From NCBI RefSeq assembly GCF_003025035.1, contig NZ_PYJN01000013.1, positions 124,001 to 188,000 on the forward strand: a stretch of 64,000 nucleotides of DNA, read 5' to 3'. This DNA comes from Rhizobium sp. SEMIA4064 (GTDB lineage: Bacteria > Pseudomonadota > Alphaproteobacteria > Rhizobiales > Rhizobiaceae). Below the pieces are notes generated by a model. It ran no database searches and was not told the origin of the DNA. It saw nothing but the letters and a program-made list of their open reading frames with translations. The position numbers and the translations under genes are program-made. Positions 46,469 through 55,785 of the stretch are shown here, piece by piece (position 1 is the first letter of the stretch; each line of letters begins with the position of its first letter).

Positions 46469-46826
46469 AGGATTCTCCTTCGTTCGCATGGAAACTATAG
46501 GCCCGCTCGACCCGGGCGACACGGACTTGGTATTGCTCGTACCAGCGCTCGCGCCCAAGCTTCTGGGCTGCCATGTGCGAGACGACATTCTTCCAGGCCA
46601 GAATGCTTTTTTCGTCCCGCCAGAAGGAAATGGTGATGCCGAAGCCATCGCTGCGTCTGGCGCTCTCAAGGCCGAAGCAGCCGTCCTGGGCGAGCGCCAG
46701 CGCCTCCATTTTCTCTCCCATGGCCCCATAGCCCTGATCGCCCTCCGTACGGATGGAGGAAAACGAGACGATGTAATAGGGCGGCTTCGGCGTGGCGGCA
46801 AAAGGCGATGCGCGATCACGTGTCAT
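46449..46826 (-). CDS. Antibiotic-biosynthesis-monooxygenase-fold protein, 125 aa
   Basis: ABM-type ferredoxin-like domain: YYIVSFSSIRTEGDQGYGAMGEKMEALA, then DGFGITISFWRDEKSILAWKNVVSHMAAQKLG and the terminal YSFHANEG. Members include small monooxygenases and heme-degrading enzymes; many are of unknown role. The ATG at 46826 has GGGAG upstream. It overlaps the agmatinase gene by 20 bases, so they are an operon. Confidence 0.8.
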   Translation of the reverse strand: MTRDRASPFAATPKPPYYIVSFSSIRTEGDQGYGAMGEKMEALALAQDGCFGLESARRSDGFGITISFWRDEKSILAWKNVVSHMAAQKLGRERWYEQYQVRVARVERAYSFHANEGESFAEHVD

Positions 46827-46899
46827 AGGGTGTCTCCCGAGGTGAAGAGAAGTAGAGAGCATGGGTGCGGCATGCAAGCATGGGAGCGACAACGAACGC

Positions 46900-47172
46900 C
46901 TATTTGCTTGGTGGAACCGTGCATCGATACGCTTGCTTCACGCAGGCGATTTGCGGCGTCGAACATTGCGCTTTGCCGTCGACAACAGCACAAATCGAAC
47001 ATTGATCGGTAAATTCGTGACAGCCCGGATTGGCTTGCAGGAAATCCCGCATGCTTTCCATGGGGACCGGTGTTGCCTCAATCGTCGTAACGGCATCCGC
47101 TGAAAAAGCCGCGGTTGCGTAGAGGGCTGAGAATGCCAGCGAAGAGACCAAACCCAATCCCGTGGATCTCAT
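46900..47172 (-). CDS. Small cysteine-rich exported protein, 90 aa
   Basis: Signal peptide MRSTGLGLVSSLAFSALYA with cleavage near FSA (residue 25). The mature part of about 65 residues contains six cysteines (PGCHEFTDQCSICAVVDGKAQCS...ACVKQAYRC), enough for three disulfides, so it is probably periplasmic. AGGGGCAGAC precedes the ATG. The family was not recognised. Confidence 0.65.
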   Translation of the reverse strand: MRSTGLGLVSSLAFSALYATAAFSADAVTTIEATPVPMESMRDFLQANPGCHEFTDQCSICAVVDGKAQCSTPQIACVKQAYRCTVPPSK

Positions 47173-47306
47173 GTCTGCCCCTGCATGGTTCCTATTCCGC
47201 TCTAACCTAGTCGATCATACGATAACAGAGAAAAAAGCGCTGACACATCTCAATGTGGAACATCGGCCGCCGAGGACACTGCAGTTCTGACAACTGCACA
47301 TAAACG

Positions 47307-47333
47307 AAAAAAGGCCGGGCGAACCCGGCCTTT
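47307..47333 (-). terminator. Rho-independent terminator of rplM-rpsI
   Basis: On the minus strand, GGCCGGG-TTCG-CCCGGCC with six T. It lies 26 bases past the rpsI stop. Confidence 0.92.
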
Positions 47334-47358
47334 CCAAAATCCGATCTCGGATAAGCGA

Positions 47359-47826
47359 TTAACGCTTGGAGAACTGGAACGAACGACGTGCCTTGGCGCG
47401 GCCGTACTTCTTGCGTTCGACAACGCGGCTGTCGCGGGTCAGGAAGCCGCCCTTCTTCAGGACCGAGCGCAGGCCCGGCTCGAAGTAGGTCAGCGCCTTG
47501 GACAGGCCGTGGCGAACGGCACCGGCCTGGCCGGAAAGACCGCCGCCGGCGACGGTGGCAACGATGTCGAACTGGCCGTCACGGGCAGCAGCGACGATCG
47601 GCTGACGCAGGATCATCTGCAGAACCGGACGGGCGAAGTATGCCGTGTAGTCCTTGCCGTTGACGATGATCTTGCCGGAGCCCGCCTTGACCCAAACGCG
47701 GGCGACGGCGTCTTTGCGCTTGCCGGTCGCGTAGGAACGGCCAAGCGAGTCGACCTTGCGGACGTGAACCGGAGCAGCAGCTTCCGATGCCGTGCCGAGA
47801 TCCTTCAGGGAAGAGAGATCAGCCAT
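47359..47826 (-). CDS. rpsI: 30S ribosomal protein S9
   Basis: Component of the 30S head; its C-terminal tail reaches the P-site tRNA. The 155 residues have the alphaproteobacterial N-terminal extension (about 25 residues) before the core [23 protein letters not shown]. The core ends in the conserved [17 protein letters not shown], with the terminal Lys-Arg. The start codon is two bases after the rplM stop. Confidence 0.98.
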   Translation of the reverse strand: MADLSSLKDLGTASEAAAPVHVRKVDSLGRSYATGKRKDAVARVWVKAGSGKIIVNGKDYTAYFARPVLQMILRQPIVAAARDGQFDIVATVAGGGLSGQAGAVRHGLSKALTYFEPGLRSVLKKGGFLTRDSRVVERKKYGRAKARRSFQFSKR

Positions 47827-47828
47827 TA

Positions 47829-48293
47829 TCAGGCGCTCCTTACGTTCTTCTTGTTCAGCTTGGCCACGTCGAGAACGACCGGCTGCTGGGCTTCATGGGG
47901 ATGGTTGGAGCCGGCGTAGACGCGCAGGTTCTTCATCTGGCGACGGCCGAGCGGGCCGCGCGGAACCATGCGTTCGACAGCCTTCTCGAGAACACGCTCC
48001 GGGAAGCGGCCTTCGATGATCTGGCGAGCGGTGCGCTCCTTGATGCCGCCGGCATAACCGGTGTGCCAGTAGTAAACCTTGTCTTCGTACTTCTTGCCGG
48101 TGAAGACGACCTTGTCGGCATTGATAACGATGACATTGTCGCCGTCGTCGACGTGCGGCGTGAAGGTAGCCTTATGCTTGCCGCGCAGACGCATTGCGAT
48201 GATAGAAGCGAGACGGCCAACGACGAGCCCTTCGGCGTCGATGAGAACCCACTTCTTCTCCACCTCTGCAGGCTTCTGGGAGAAGGTAGCCAT
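47829..48293 (-). CDS. rplM: 50S ribosomal protein L13
   Basis: Early-assembly protein of the 50S subunit. The 154 residues start [20 protein letters not shown], contain [22 protein letters not shown] and the [20 protein letters not shown] signature. The conserved start at 48293 is used; the frame extends 13 codons further. It forms an operon with rpsI, preceded by a strong promoter and a hairpin leader. Confidence 0.98.
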   Translation of the reverse strand: MATFSQKPAEVEKKWVLIDAEGLVVGRLASIIAMRLRGKHKATFTPHVDDGDNVIVINADKVVFTGKKYEDKVYYWHTGYAGGIKERTARQIIEGRFPERVLEKAVERMVPRGPLGRRQMKNLRVYAGSNHPHEAQQPVVLDVAKLNKKNVRSA

Positions 48294-48376
48294 GTTGAAT
48301 ACTCTCTTTTGGATCCCCGGGCCCGAAGGCATCAGGGCGTTTCTTGTTGCTTGGTTTGGCGAGCGAAACGCGCGCC

Positions 48377-48403
48377 AAAAAGAAAGCAGCCCGGAAAGGC
48401 TGC
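48377..48403 (-). promoter_or_regulatory. Terminator-like hairpin in the rplM-rpsI leader
   Basis: On the minus strand, GCAGCC-TTTCCG-GGCTGC is followed directly by TTTCTTTTT. It lies within the first 35 or so bases of the predicted transcript and about 85 bases before the rplM start. It looks like an attenuator or a leader structure for autogenous control. Confidence 0.5.
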
Positions 48404-48415
48404 GATCTGGGGCGG

Positions 48416-48444
48416 CTTATAAAGGGAATGGGTGAGGAGGTCAA
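48416..48444 (-). promoter_or_regulatory. Strong sigma-70-type promoter of rplM-rpsI
   Basis: On the minus strand, -35 TTGACC (48444-48439), 17-base spacer, -10 TATAAG (48421-48416). Both boxes are close to consensus, fitting a highly expressed ribosomal protein operon. Confidence 0.75.
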
Positions 48445-48494
48445 TAAGAGCGGATTTTGTGATCTGAAAAATTCATAATGAAAATCAATAGGTT

Positions 48495-48524
48495 AAATAT
48501 GAGGTATTTTGATACCCCATATTT
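48495..48524. terminator. A+T-rich hairpin after the EamA gene
   Basis: AAATATG-A-GGTAT and ATACC-C-CATATTT form a 12-bp stem with one A-C mismatch and a 4-base loop. It begins eight bases after the stop codon of the leftward permease gene. Being A+T-rich without a T-run it is an unusual terminator; it could also be a protein-binding palindrome upstream of rplM. Confidence 0.45.
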
Positions 48525-48531
48525 CTTGTCC

Positions 48532-49368
48532 CTAAGCCAGTCTCAGAACCAATACGCCCCCTGCAATAATGGCACCCGCCACATAGCGCCAGACGCTCGA
48601 TCGCTCCTTCAGGATGACCACCGAAATCACCAGCGCGAACAGGATCGATGTCTCGCGCAACGCCGCCACCATGGCGACGGGTGCCTTCGTCATCGCCCAC
48701 AATGCCAGGCCGTAGGATGTCAGCGAGCCGCCACCGCCGATCAGGCCGCGCCACCAGTTATAGCGGACATGGGCGGCGACAACGGAGACCCCGCGCCGTG
48801 AGATCGCCCACGTAAACAACAGGACCGGCGGCAGGAGCGACATCCACAGTGTATAGGATATGGAATTGCCGGAAAGGCGCGCGCCGATGCCGTCGACATA
48901 GGTATAGGTGGCGATAACAACCGCGTTGGACAGAGCGAGCACAATGGCCTGCCGGCCGCCCTTCCGGGCTTCGAAGGCAAGCGTCAATATCCCGGCGCAG
49001 ATCGTCATCGTGCCGAGCAGCGCGCCGCCGGACAGCGCCTCATGCAGGATGAAGCCGCTGGTCGCCACGATGATCATTGGCGCCACCCCGCGCATCAGCG
49101 GATAGACGAGACCGATGTCGCCGGCGCGATAGGCTGCGGCCACCAATTGAAAATAAGCGAACTGCAGGATCGCCGACGCACCGATGAATGGCCAGGCGGC
49201 CGAAGCCGGCAATGGCAGAAAGGGCAGAAAGGGCAGGGCGGTTACCGCGCCGCCGGCCGCGACCATCGCTGCATCCAGCGACTTGTCCGTTCCAGCCTTG
49301 ATGATGGCGTTCCACGTTGCATGCAGCAGCGCGCCGAAGAGAACGAGAGCGATAACGTCAGCGGACAC
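48532..49368 (-). CDS. EamA/DMT-family membrane permease, 278 aa
   Basis: About ten membrane helices in two EamA repeats (about 4-130 and 145-276). It starts VIALVLFGALLHATWNAIIKAG and ends LVISVVILKERSSVWRYVAGAIIAGGVLVLRLA, typical of this family. The substrate is unknown. The start is a GTG (49368) with GAGG five bases upstream; the longer frame begins in unlikely basic sequence. It is distinct from the other EamA protein in this window. Confidence 0.85.
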   Translation of the reverse strand: MSADVIALVLFGALLHATWNAIIKAGTDKSLDAAMVAAGGAVTALPFLPFLPLPASAAWPFIGASAILQFAYFQLVAAAYRAGDIGLVYPLMRGVAPMIIVATSGFILHEALSGGALLGTMTICAGILTLAFEARKGGRQAIVLALSNAVVIATYTYVDGIGARLSGNSISYTLWMSLLPPVLLFTWAISRRGVSVVAAHVRYNWWRGLIGGGGSLTSYGLALWAMTKAPVAMVAALRETSILFALVISVVILKERSSVWRYVAGAIIAGGVLVLRLA

Positions 49369-49843
49369 GGAGACCTCGGGATTGCACGGCAACGAGCAAG
49401 GATTTGACGATTTGTGGGCATGCAGGCGCCATTTGACCCTCAATGCACCGAAAAGCAACAAAATGTGTGGGTTTTTATGCTTCTGGCTGTTCTTTCTCTC
49501 AAGAAATTCAATCGAAAAGCGCGGTTGTGTGTTCTCTGTTTGTTCGAATTATTCGCGCAACCATGAGGTGTTTCTAATTTATGGGAGAATGAAGCGAGAA
49601 CAAAAATTGCATGCCGGGTGAACGCACGGCGCAAGGTTATTTTAGTAACATTCAAAGCGCTGTGAGGGTGTTATCGTAGTATCATTGACTAAGACGGAAA
49701 ATTGTAACGCGGAGAATCCCGCTACTTCCAGTCGCTTAAAGCAATCGGAGGCGCAGGAGCCTACTCTGCGTCGCAGATGAGATGGTTCTGATAGGCTGAG
49801 CCACATCTCGCGTGAAAGAGGGACAACCTGTCTTGCCGCACGG
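49369..49843. other. Gene-free interval, comparatively A+T-rich
   Basis: No convincing frame on either strand. Small structures are present: TCTGCG-T-CGCAGA and, just after it, GAGATG / CATCTC with a 19-base loop, both between about 49765 and 49811. The right edge abuts the end of the leftward small exported-protein gene and the left part must contain the promoter of the EamA gene. Nothing else can be supported. Confidence 0.5.
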
Positions 49844-50176
49844 CTATCGGTGGTGCGGGAAGAGCAAATCATCGTCGTCGAAATCGGTCGACGGCCGGCA
49901 CGTATAGACGGGGCAATTGGCTCTGTCCTTGGTCGGCATATAGTCCTGGTAGGCATAATAGCCGGGGTCGCAGGCATTGCTGTCGGAGACGACGCGATCG
50001 TAAAGCGTCATGTTGCGTACCCTGGTGGATGGATAGCGCATGATGACGGCCCGTTCGCGGTTGATGATCGCCCTGGCCTCACCACAGGTGAAGGACATGG
50101 AGTTGTAACGCGAGATCGCCAGGGCCGGTGTGGCGGCGGAGGCGATCAGCAGGCTCAGCAGCACGAATTTTTTCAT
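49844..50176 (-). CDS. Small exported protein, 110 aa
   Basis: Signal peptide MKKFVLLSLLIASAATPALA (cleavage near residue 20). The mature part contains four cysteines (SFTCGEARAI, SNACDPGYYAY, RANCPVYTC) and ends in an Asp-rich tail with two His (DFDDDDLLFPHH). The start at 50176 has GGAGG nine bases upstream; the longer frame to 50296 overlaps the divergent CoA-binding gene and is rejected. Similar short Cys-containing periplasmic proteins are common in rhizobia; the function is unknown. Confidence 0.7.
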   Translation of the reverse strand: MKKFVLLSLLIASAATPALAISRYNSMSFTCGEARAIINRERAVIMRYPSTRVRNMTLYDRVVSDSNACDPGYYAYQDYMPTKDRANCPVYTCRPSTDFDDDDLLFPHHR

Positions 50177-50287
50177 CGGAGCAATCCTCCTCGAAATTGT
50201 TATAATGCTTATATATACGCGAAAGCCGCGGCCGTGGTTTCCGGATTTGTGGCAAAACGCAAGTTTGATCCAATGGGAGGCTGTGTG

Positions 50288-50716
50288 ATGAACCATGACC
50301 GTTATGAGGATTCTTATATCGCCGATATCCTTTTATCCGTGCGGACAATCGCGCTTGTTGGCGCATCGCCCAATCCCGCGCGCCCAAGCAACGGCGTCAT
50401 GGCCTATCTGATGGCGCGAGGCTATCGCGTTATTCCAGTCAATCCCGGACAGGCCGGCAAGGAAATCCTCGGACAGTGGGTTTTTGGTCATCTGGCCGAT
50501 ATTCCCGAGCCGGTCGACATGGTCGATGTCTTCCGCGCGCCGGAATATCTGCGATCGGTGGTCGAAGAGACAATCATGATCGAGCCGCGGCCACCGGTCA
50601 TCTGGGGCCAGCTCGGCGTGCGAGACGATGCCGCCGCGGCGAGAGCGGAAGCGGCCGGCGTCAAGGTCGTCATGGACCGCTGCCCGGCCATCGAATATCC
50701 GCGGCTGGTCGCCTGA
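50288..50716 (+). CDS. CoA-binding-domain protein (YccU family), 142 aa
   Basis: Rossmann-like CoA-binding protein: the N-terminal SVRTIALVGASPNPARPSNGV loop binds the nucleotide. It continues YLMARGYRVIPVNPGQAGKEILG, then DMVDVFRAPEYL and VIWGQLGVRDDAAAARAEAAGVKVVMDRCPAIEY. The physiological role of the family is not settled. The start at 50288 is supported by GGGAGG seven bases upstream; the frame is open 146 codons further upstream only antisense to the small exported protein. Confidence 0.9.
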   Translation: MNHDRYEDSYIADILLSVRTIALVGASPNPARPSNGVMAYLMARGYRVIPVNPGQAGKEILGQWVFGHLADIPEPVDMVDVFRAPEYLRSVVEETIMIEPRPPVIWGQLGVRDDAAAARAEAAGVKVVMDRCPAIEYPRLVA

Positions 50717-50740
50717 CGCCGGCAGAGCGCCTCCGACTGC

Positions 50741-50784
50741 GAAAAACCTGACATGCGATATCGCTGAAAGATGGCAGGTTTTTC
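50741..50784 (+). terminator. Probable terminator after the CoA-binding gene
   Basis: GAAAAACCTG / CAGGTTTTTC, a 10-bp stem with a 24-base loop and T-rich 3' arm. The long loop lowers confidence. Confidence 0.5.
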
Positions 50785-50877
50785 ACTTGGGTGGAAAAGC
50801 TCGGCAAAGTTCGCGGTTAACTTTCAAACCTGAGACGTTATGATCCTCCCGTCACAACAGGGGCGGGAGAAGAGAGT

Positions 50878-52161
50878 ATGGCGACGAATAATCCGGGTTT
50901 CGACACGCTGGCAATCCATGCAGGCGCGCAGCCGGACCCGACGACGGGCGCCCGCGCGACGCCGATCTATCAGACCACTTCCTTCGTCTTTCAGGATGCG
51001 GACCACGCCGCCGCGCTCTTCGGGCTGCAGCAGTTCGGCAATATCTACACGCGCATCATGAACCCGACCCAAGCCGTGCTTGAAGAGCGGGTGGCCGCTC
51101 TCGAAGGCGGCACGGCGGGCCTTGCTGTCGCCTCCGGCCATGCCGCCCAGATGATCGTTTTCCATACCATCATGCAGCCCGGCGACAATTTCGTCGCTGC
51201 CAGGCGGCTCTACGGCGGCTCGGTCAACCAGTTCGGTCATTCCTTCCAGAATTTCGATTGGCACGTTCGCTGGGCCGACTCCGCCGATCCCGCGACGTTC
51301 GAAGCTCAGATCGACAGCCGTACCCGCGGCATCTTCATTGAAAGCCTTGCCAATCCGGGCGGCACCTTCGTTGACATCGAGGCGATCGCCGCCGTTGCCC
51401 GCAGACATGGCCTGCCGCTGATCGTCGACAATACCATGGCCAGTCCCTATCTCATCCGGCCGCTGGAACATGGCGCCGACATCGTCGTGCATTCCCTAAC
51501 CAAATTCATTGGCGGCCACGGCAATTCCATGGGCGGCATGATCATTGATGGCGGCACCTTCGACTGGTCTGCTTCAGGTAACTATCCGATGCTGTCGACG
51601 CCGAGGCCGGAATATAACGGCATCGTGCTGCACGCGACCTTCGGCAATTTCGCCTTCGCCATAGCCTGCCGCGTCCTCGGCCTGCGCGATCTCGGCCCCG
51701 CCATTTCCCCTTTCAACGCCTTCCTGCTTCTTACGGGCATCGAGACGCTGCCGCTGCGCATGCAGCGCCATTCCGACAATGCGATCGCCGTCGCACGCTG
51801 GCTGAAACAGCAGGACAAGGTGGCCTGGGTGAACTATGCCGGTCTTGAGGACGACCCGAACCATGCGCTGCAACAGCGCTATTCGCCCAAGGGGGCGGGT
51901 TCTGTCTTCACCTTCGGTTTGAAGGGCGGCTATGAAGCAGGCAAGGGATTGGTGGAGGGCCTGGAGCTCTTTTCCCATCTCGCCAATATCGGCGACACGC
52001 GCTCGTTGGTCATCCATCCCGCCTCGACGACGCACAAACAGCTCACCGACGAGCAGAAAATCGCCGCCGGCGCCGGTCCTGATGTCGTCCGCCTGTCGAT
52101 TGGTATCGAGGACGTCAAGGACATCATCGCCGACCTCGAGCAGGCGCTGGCGAAGGTGTGA
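50878..52161 (+). CDS. metY: O-acetylhomoserine sulfhydrylase
   Basis: PLP enzyme of the Cys/Met metabolism family making homocysteine (or methionine) from O-acetylhomoserine and sulfide. At 427 residues it is the long form that distinguishes this type from cystathionine synthases. The PLP lysine is Lys209 ([18 protein letters not shown]). Landmarks [26 protein letters not shown] and ASGHAAQM are intact. The C-terminal [13 protein letters not shown] binds the substrate carboxylate. The cupin gene follows after 34 bp, in the same direction. Confidence 0.92.
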   Translation: MATNNPGFDTLAIHAGAQPDPTTGARATPIYQTTSFVFQDADHAAALFGLQQFGNIYTRIMNPTQAVLEERVAALEGGTAGLAVASGHAAQMIVFHTIMQPGDNFVAARRLYGGSVNQFGHSFQNFDWHVRWADSADPATFEAQIDSRTRGIFIESLANPGGTFVDIEAIAAVARRHGLPLIVDNTMASPYLIRPLEHGADIVVHSLTKFIGGHGNSMGGMIIDGGTFDWSASGNYPMLSTPRPEYNGIVLHATFGNFAFAIACRVLGLRDLGPAISPFNAFLLLTGIETLPLRMQRHSDNAIAVARWLKQQDKVAWVNYAGLEDDPNHALQQRYSPKGAGSVFTFGLKGGYEAGKGLVEGLELFSHLANIGDTRSLVIHPASTTHKQLTDEQKIAAGAGPDVVRLSIGIEDVKDIIADLEQALAKV

Positions 52162-52195
52162 TACGCGAGCGTTTCCTGATAGGGACGGAGGATTT

Positions 52196-52540
52196 ATGAC
52201 AACATATTTACGATTGGACACCGACGGCATCGAGCCGGAAACCGGAGCTCCTGCCGCCGATCGCATCCTTTCCGGTGCGCCAGGGTTCCGGACCTGGAGT
52301 GTCGAGGAAGCCGATGGCGGCCTCTATGCCGGCATATGGGAGGCGACGCCTGGCAAATGGCAAATCGTCTATGACGAGTGGGAGTATTTCCATATCCTTT
52401 CGGGCTATTCGGTGATGACCGCCGAAAACGGCGAGACTTTTCATCTGCGCGCCGGCGATCGCATGATTCTGAGACCCGGCTTCAAAGGGACGTGGGAAGT
52501 CATTGAAACGACTCGAAAGGATTATGTGATCCGTCTCTGA
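52196..52540 (+). CDS. Cupin (DUF861-type) protein, 114 aa
   Basis: Single cupin barrel of the Cupin_3/DUF861 type: GIWEATPGKWQIVYDEWEYFHILSG, then GETFHLRAGDRMILRPGFKGTWEVIE. GGACGGAGG precedes the ATG. The metal ligands of canonical cupins are only partly present (Glu and His of EYFH). It may be co-transcribed with metY. The function is unknown. Confidence 0.85.
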   Translation: MTTYLRLDTDGIEPETGAPAADRILSGAPGFRTWSVEEADGGLYAGIWEATPGKWQIVYDEWEYFHILSGYSVMTAENGETFHLRAGDRMILRPGFKGTWEVIETTRKDYVIRL

Positions 52541-52660
52541 AGGCCGTGCGGATTCCGCCGCAAAACCGATCGCTTCAAACCGGAAAGGTCGGCGCCATTG
52601 GATGCAGACAGGCATTCGCGGCAGAGCCAGCGCAATCAGCCATTCCTATTGCTGTAAGTT

Positions 52661-52700
52661 GTGTCACTGGCCTTTCACCAAACTGTCATCAAACTGAAAC
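52661..52700 (+). promoter_or_regulatory. Pho box upstream of pstS
   Basis: Four 7-base half-sites repeat every 11 bases: GTGTCAC, CTTTCAC, CTGTCAT, CTGAAAC, with CAAA spacers between the last three. This is the PhoB-binding pattern (consensus CTGTCAT-N4-CTGTCAT). It lies about 120 bases before the pstS start, so phosphate starvation should induce this operon. Confidence 0.88.
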
Positions 52701-52820
52701 ACTGCGAGATTAGAGCCATCACTGTCGCCAGGGGATTGAGGTGGGGTTGTGAACCGATGGGGCGCTCCACGCTATCTCCTGCTCGCCATTCATTCATCAC
52801 TTGAGGAAGTGAGTTCAATC

Positions 52821-53846
52821 ATGTTGAATCAGAAATTTCGTTCGCTTTGCCTGACTGCAGGCTTCATCGCGGTTATGGCCGTTTCGGCCTCGGCTGCCGA
52901 CATCACGGGCGCCGGCTCGAGCTTCATCGCTCCGGTTCTGTCCAAGTGGGCCGAAGGCTACAAGGCTGCGACGAACAATGTCGTCAACTACCAGTCGGTT
53001 GGTTCGGGCGCTGGCATCAAGCAGCTCCTCGACAAGACCATCGTATTCGGCGCTTCGGACAAGCCGATGAGCGACGCTGACCTCGAGAAGAACGGCATTG
53101 CCCAGTTCCCGATGATCTCCGGCGGTATCGTCGTTTCCTATAACGTTGAAGGCGTAAAGCCGGGCGAACTCGTTCTCGACGGCAAGACGCTGGGCGACAT
53201 CTTCCTCGGCAAGATTGCCAAGTGGGACGACACGGCCATCAAGGCCCTCAACCCCGACCTGAAGCTGCCTTCCACGGCGATCTCCGTCGTTTATCGTGCC
53301 GACAGCTCGGGCACGACCTTCAACTTCACCGATTACCTATCGAAGGTTTCGCCGGAGTGGAAGGAAAAGGTTGGTTCGAACACGGCAGTTGAATGGCCGG
53401 TCGGCTTCGGCGCCAAGGGTTCCGAAGGCGTTTCCACCACTGTCAACCAGACCGCTGGTTCGATCTCCTACGTTGAATATTCCTACGTCGTCGCCAATCA
53501 CATCGGTTTCGCGAAGATGAAGAATGCTGCCGGCAAGGTTATCGAGCCGAGCCTCGACACCTTCAAGGCTGCTGCTTCCAACGCCGATTGGGCTCATGCT
53601 AAGAACTTCAACCTGATCATCACCAATCAGCCGGGCGAAAAGAGCTGGCCGATTGCAGCTTCGACCTGGGTTATGCTCTACAAGAAGCCTGCCGATGCTG
53701 CTAAGAACGAAGAAGCTCTGAAGTTCTTCAAGTGGGCCTATCAGAACGGTCAGAAGGATGCGACCGCTCTGTCCTATCTGGCGGTCCCGGAAACTGTTGC
53801 CGCTGTTGTCGAAGAGTCCTGGAAGAAGGACTTCGGCACGAAGTAA
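52821..53846 (+). CDS. pstS: Phosphate ABC transporter substrate-binding protein
   Basis: Periplasmic high-affinity phosphate binder. The 341 residues start with signal peptide [20 protein letters not shown] ending SASA, then the PstS fold: [20 protein letters not shown], the binding loop [19 protein letters not shown] and the [15 protein letters not shown] loop. The ATG at 52821 gives a complete signal; the frame extends 24 codons upstream. It heads pstSCAB under a Pho box, and a stable hairpin follows the gene. Confidence 0.96.
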   Translation: MLNQKFRSLCLTAGFIAVMAVSASAADITGAGSSFIAPVLSKWAEGYKAATNNVVNYQSVGSGAGIKQLLDKTIVFGASDKPMSDADLEKNGIAQFPMISGGIVVSYNVEGVKPGELVLDGKTLGDIFLGKIAKWDDTAIKALNPDLKLPSTAISVVYRADSSGTTFNFTDYLSKVSPEWKEKVGSNTAVEWPVGFGAKGSEGVSTTVNQTAGSISYVEYSYVVANHIGFAKMKNAAGKVIEPSLDTFKAAASNADWAHAKNFNLIITNQPGEKSWPIAASTWVMLYKKPADAAKNEEALKFFKWAYQNGQKDATALSYLAVPETVAAVVEESWKKDFGTK

Positions 53847-53868
53847 TTTGTGCTGGCTGAGAAGTTGC

Positions 53869-53896
53869 GGCGGACAGGGTATAAGCCCTGTCCGCC
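53869..53896 (+). other. Hairpin between pstS and pstC
   Basis: GGCGGACAGGG / CCCTGTCCGCC, an 11-bp perfect stem with a 6-base loop, followed by TTTC. Such hairpins after binding-protein genes usually protect the upstream mRNA or terminate part of the transcripts, giving more PstS than permease. Confidence 0.75.
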
Positions 53897-53922
53897 TTTC
53901 GTGACAGGACAAGGGGAAATCG

Positions 53923-54894
53923 ATGGCTGACGCGATTCAGACGGCTGGCTTCCAGGCTGTGGATACCACCGCCGCCACCAGAAAATTCCGGATACAGGAT
54001 CGGATTTTCTATTTTATGACGCTTGGCTCGGCTACTCTTGTCGTGCTTCTGCTGCTGGCAATCCTTGCGGTTCTTGTCATCGATGCCTTGCCGACCTTCC
54101 AGACCTTCGGATTGTCGTTCCTTTGGGGCACGAAGTGGAGCGCTCCAGCCGATATCTACGGTGCTGTGCCTGCCGTGGTCGGCACGCTGGTGAGTGCGTT
54201 CATCTCCATGCTGATTGCCGTTCCGCTCGGCATCGGCATCGCCATCTTCCTCACGGAACTTTGCCCCGGTAGCCTGCGTCGTCCGATCAGCACGGCCATC
54301 GAGCTTCTGGCGGGCGTTCCCTCCATTATCTACGGCATCGTCGGTCTGTTCATTCTCGTGCCGCTGATGCAGAATTATGTCCTGCCCTTTCTTATGATGA
54401 CGATCGGCCAGGTGCCGGTGATCGGCTTGCTATTCCAGCCGCCGGCGCCGGGTGTCGGCTTGTTGACGGCAAGCCTCGTGCTGGCTGTCATGATCCTGCC
54501 GTTCATCACCGCGATCGCCCGCGACGTGTTCAGCACCGTGCCGCCGATGCTGCGTGAATCGGCTTACGGCATGGGCATGACCACATGGGAAGTGGCTCGT
54601 AACATCCTGATCCCATATACGCGTCGCGGCCTCGTTGGCGGCATCATGCTCGGCCTCGGCCGCGCGCTTGGCGAAACCATGGCCGTCACCTTCGTTGTAG
54701 GCTCGGTAAGCCGTCTGCAAGCGTCGATCATCTCGCCATCCACCACCATTTCCGCCCAGATCGCGAATAACTTCGGCGATGCCGACGGTCTGCAATTGTC
54801 GAGCCTGATTGCGCTCGGCCTGCTCCTGTTCGTCCTTTCCTTCTGCGTGCTTGCGCTGGCGAGGTGGATGATCGGCCGCGGCGACTCGCTCTGA
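53923..54894 (+). CDS. pstC: Phosphate ABC transporter permease PstC
   Basis: One of the two membrane subunits of the Pst importer. The 323 residues have about six helices and the permease coupling motif EAA-like segment MLRESAYGMGMTTWEVARNILIPYTRRGLVGGIMLGLGRALGETMAV (about 207-253). AAGGGGAAA precedes the ATG. pstA follows after 10 bp. Confidence 0.95.
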   Translation: MADAIQTAGFQAVDTTAATRKFRIQDRIFYFMTLGSATLVVLLLLAILAVLVIDALPTFQTFGLSFLWGTKWSAPADIYGAVPAVVGTLVSAFISMLIAVPLGIGIAIFLTELCPGSLRRPISTAIELLAGVPSIIYGIVGLFILVPLMQNYVLPFLMMTIGQVPVIGLLFQPPAPGVGLLTASLVLAVMILPFITAIARDVFSTVPPMLRESAYGMGMTTWEVARNILIPYTRRGLVGGIMLGLGRALGETMAVTFVVGSVSRLQASIISPSTTISAQIANNFGDADGLQLSSLIALGLLLFVLSFCVLALARWMIGRGDSL

Positions 54895-54904
54895 GGAAAA
54901 ACCG

Positions 54905-55756
54905 ATGGAAAATGCAATTCGTCAGAACCTCGTGTCGAGGCGTTATGGGAAGAACCGGGTGATGATGGCCCTGTGCTTTCTCGCGGCCATCCTCGGCATA
55001 TTCTTTCTCAGCGTTATCCTTGTGACCCTGGTTTATCGCGGTGTATCGGCGCTCAGCCTCGACGTTTTCACAATGTCGATCCCAGCTCAGGGCTCGCGCG
55101 GCGGCCTGATCAACGCCATCTACGGCACTGTGCTGGTCACGGGCGCCGCCATCCTGATCGCCGCGCCGATCGGCATTCTCGCCGGCACCTATCTGGTGGA
55201 ATATGCCAACGGCACCAAGCTTGCCGAAGCTGCCAAGTTCATCAATGACATCCTGCTGTCCGCACCCTCGATCATCGTCGGTGTGTTCGTCTACGGTGCC
55301 GTGGTCGTGCCCATGCACGGCAACTCTGCCATCGCCGGCATCCTCGCGCTGGCGCTGATCGCTCTCCCGGTCGTCAATCGCACGACGCAGGACATGCTAA
55401 TGCTGGTGCCAAATGCGCTTCGTGAGGCGACCGCCGCGCTCGGCGCGCCGCGCTGGAAGTCCATGATGATGGTGATCTACCGTTCCGCCTGGACGGGCAT
55501 CCTCACCGGCATCCTGCTGGCCGTAGCCCGTATCAGCGGCGAAACCGCGCCGCTTCTCTTCACGGCCGGCTACAGCAAATTCATGAATGCGGGACTGACC
55601 GGTCCAATCGCCACGCTGCCGGTTGCCATCAATACGCTCGCCGCCGATGCAGGCGAGGATCTCAAACAATTGGCTTGGGCCGGCGCGCTGATCATCACCG
55701 TTGCCATCCTTGCCCTCAACATCCTTGCCCGTGTCTTGAGTGGGCGCCGCCAGTGA
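54905..55756 (+). CDS. pstA: Phosphate ABC transporter permease PstA
   Basis: Second membrane subunit. The 283 residues begin [23 protein letters not shown]. The coupling loop is [48 protein letters not shown] (about 173-220), the usual PstA end-signature. GAGGAAAAACC precedes the ATG. It is 29 bp upstream of pstB. Confidence 0.95.
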   Translation: MENAIRQNLVSRRYGKNRVMMALCFLAAILGIFFLSVILVTLVYRGVSALSLDVFTMSIPAQGSRGGLINAIYGTVLVTGAAILIAAPIGILAGTYLVEYANGTKLAEAAKFINDILLSAPSIIVGVFVYGAVVVPMHGNSAIAGILALALIALPVVNRTTQDMLMLVPNALREATAALGAPRWKSMMMVIYRSAWTGILTGILLAVARISGETAPLLFTAGYSKFMNAGLTGPIATLPVAINTLAADAGEDLKQLAWAGALIITVAILALNILARVLSGRRQ

Positions 55757-55785
55757 CGCAGCCGCCGAACGATAGGAATGAAACC

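Noticed and set aside
49440..49655. 71-codon minus-strand frame in the gene-free interval
   Set aside because: No ribosome-binding site, unusual composition for the genome, and no recognisable family; treated as non-coding.
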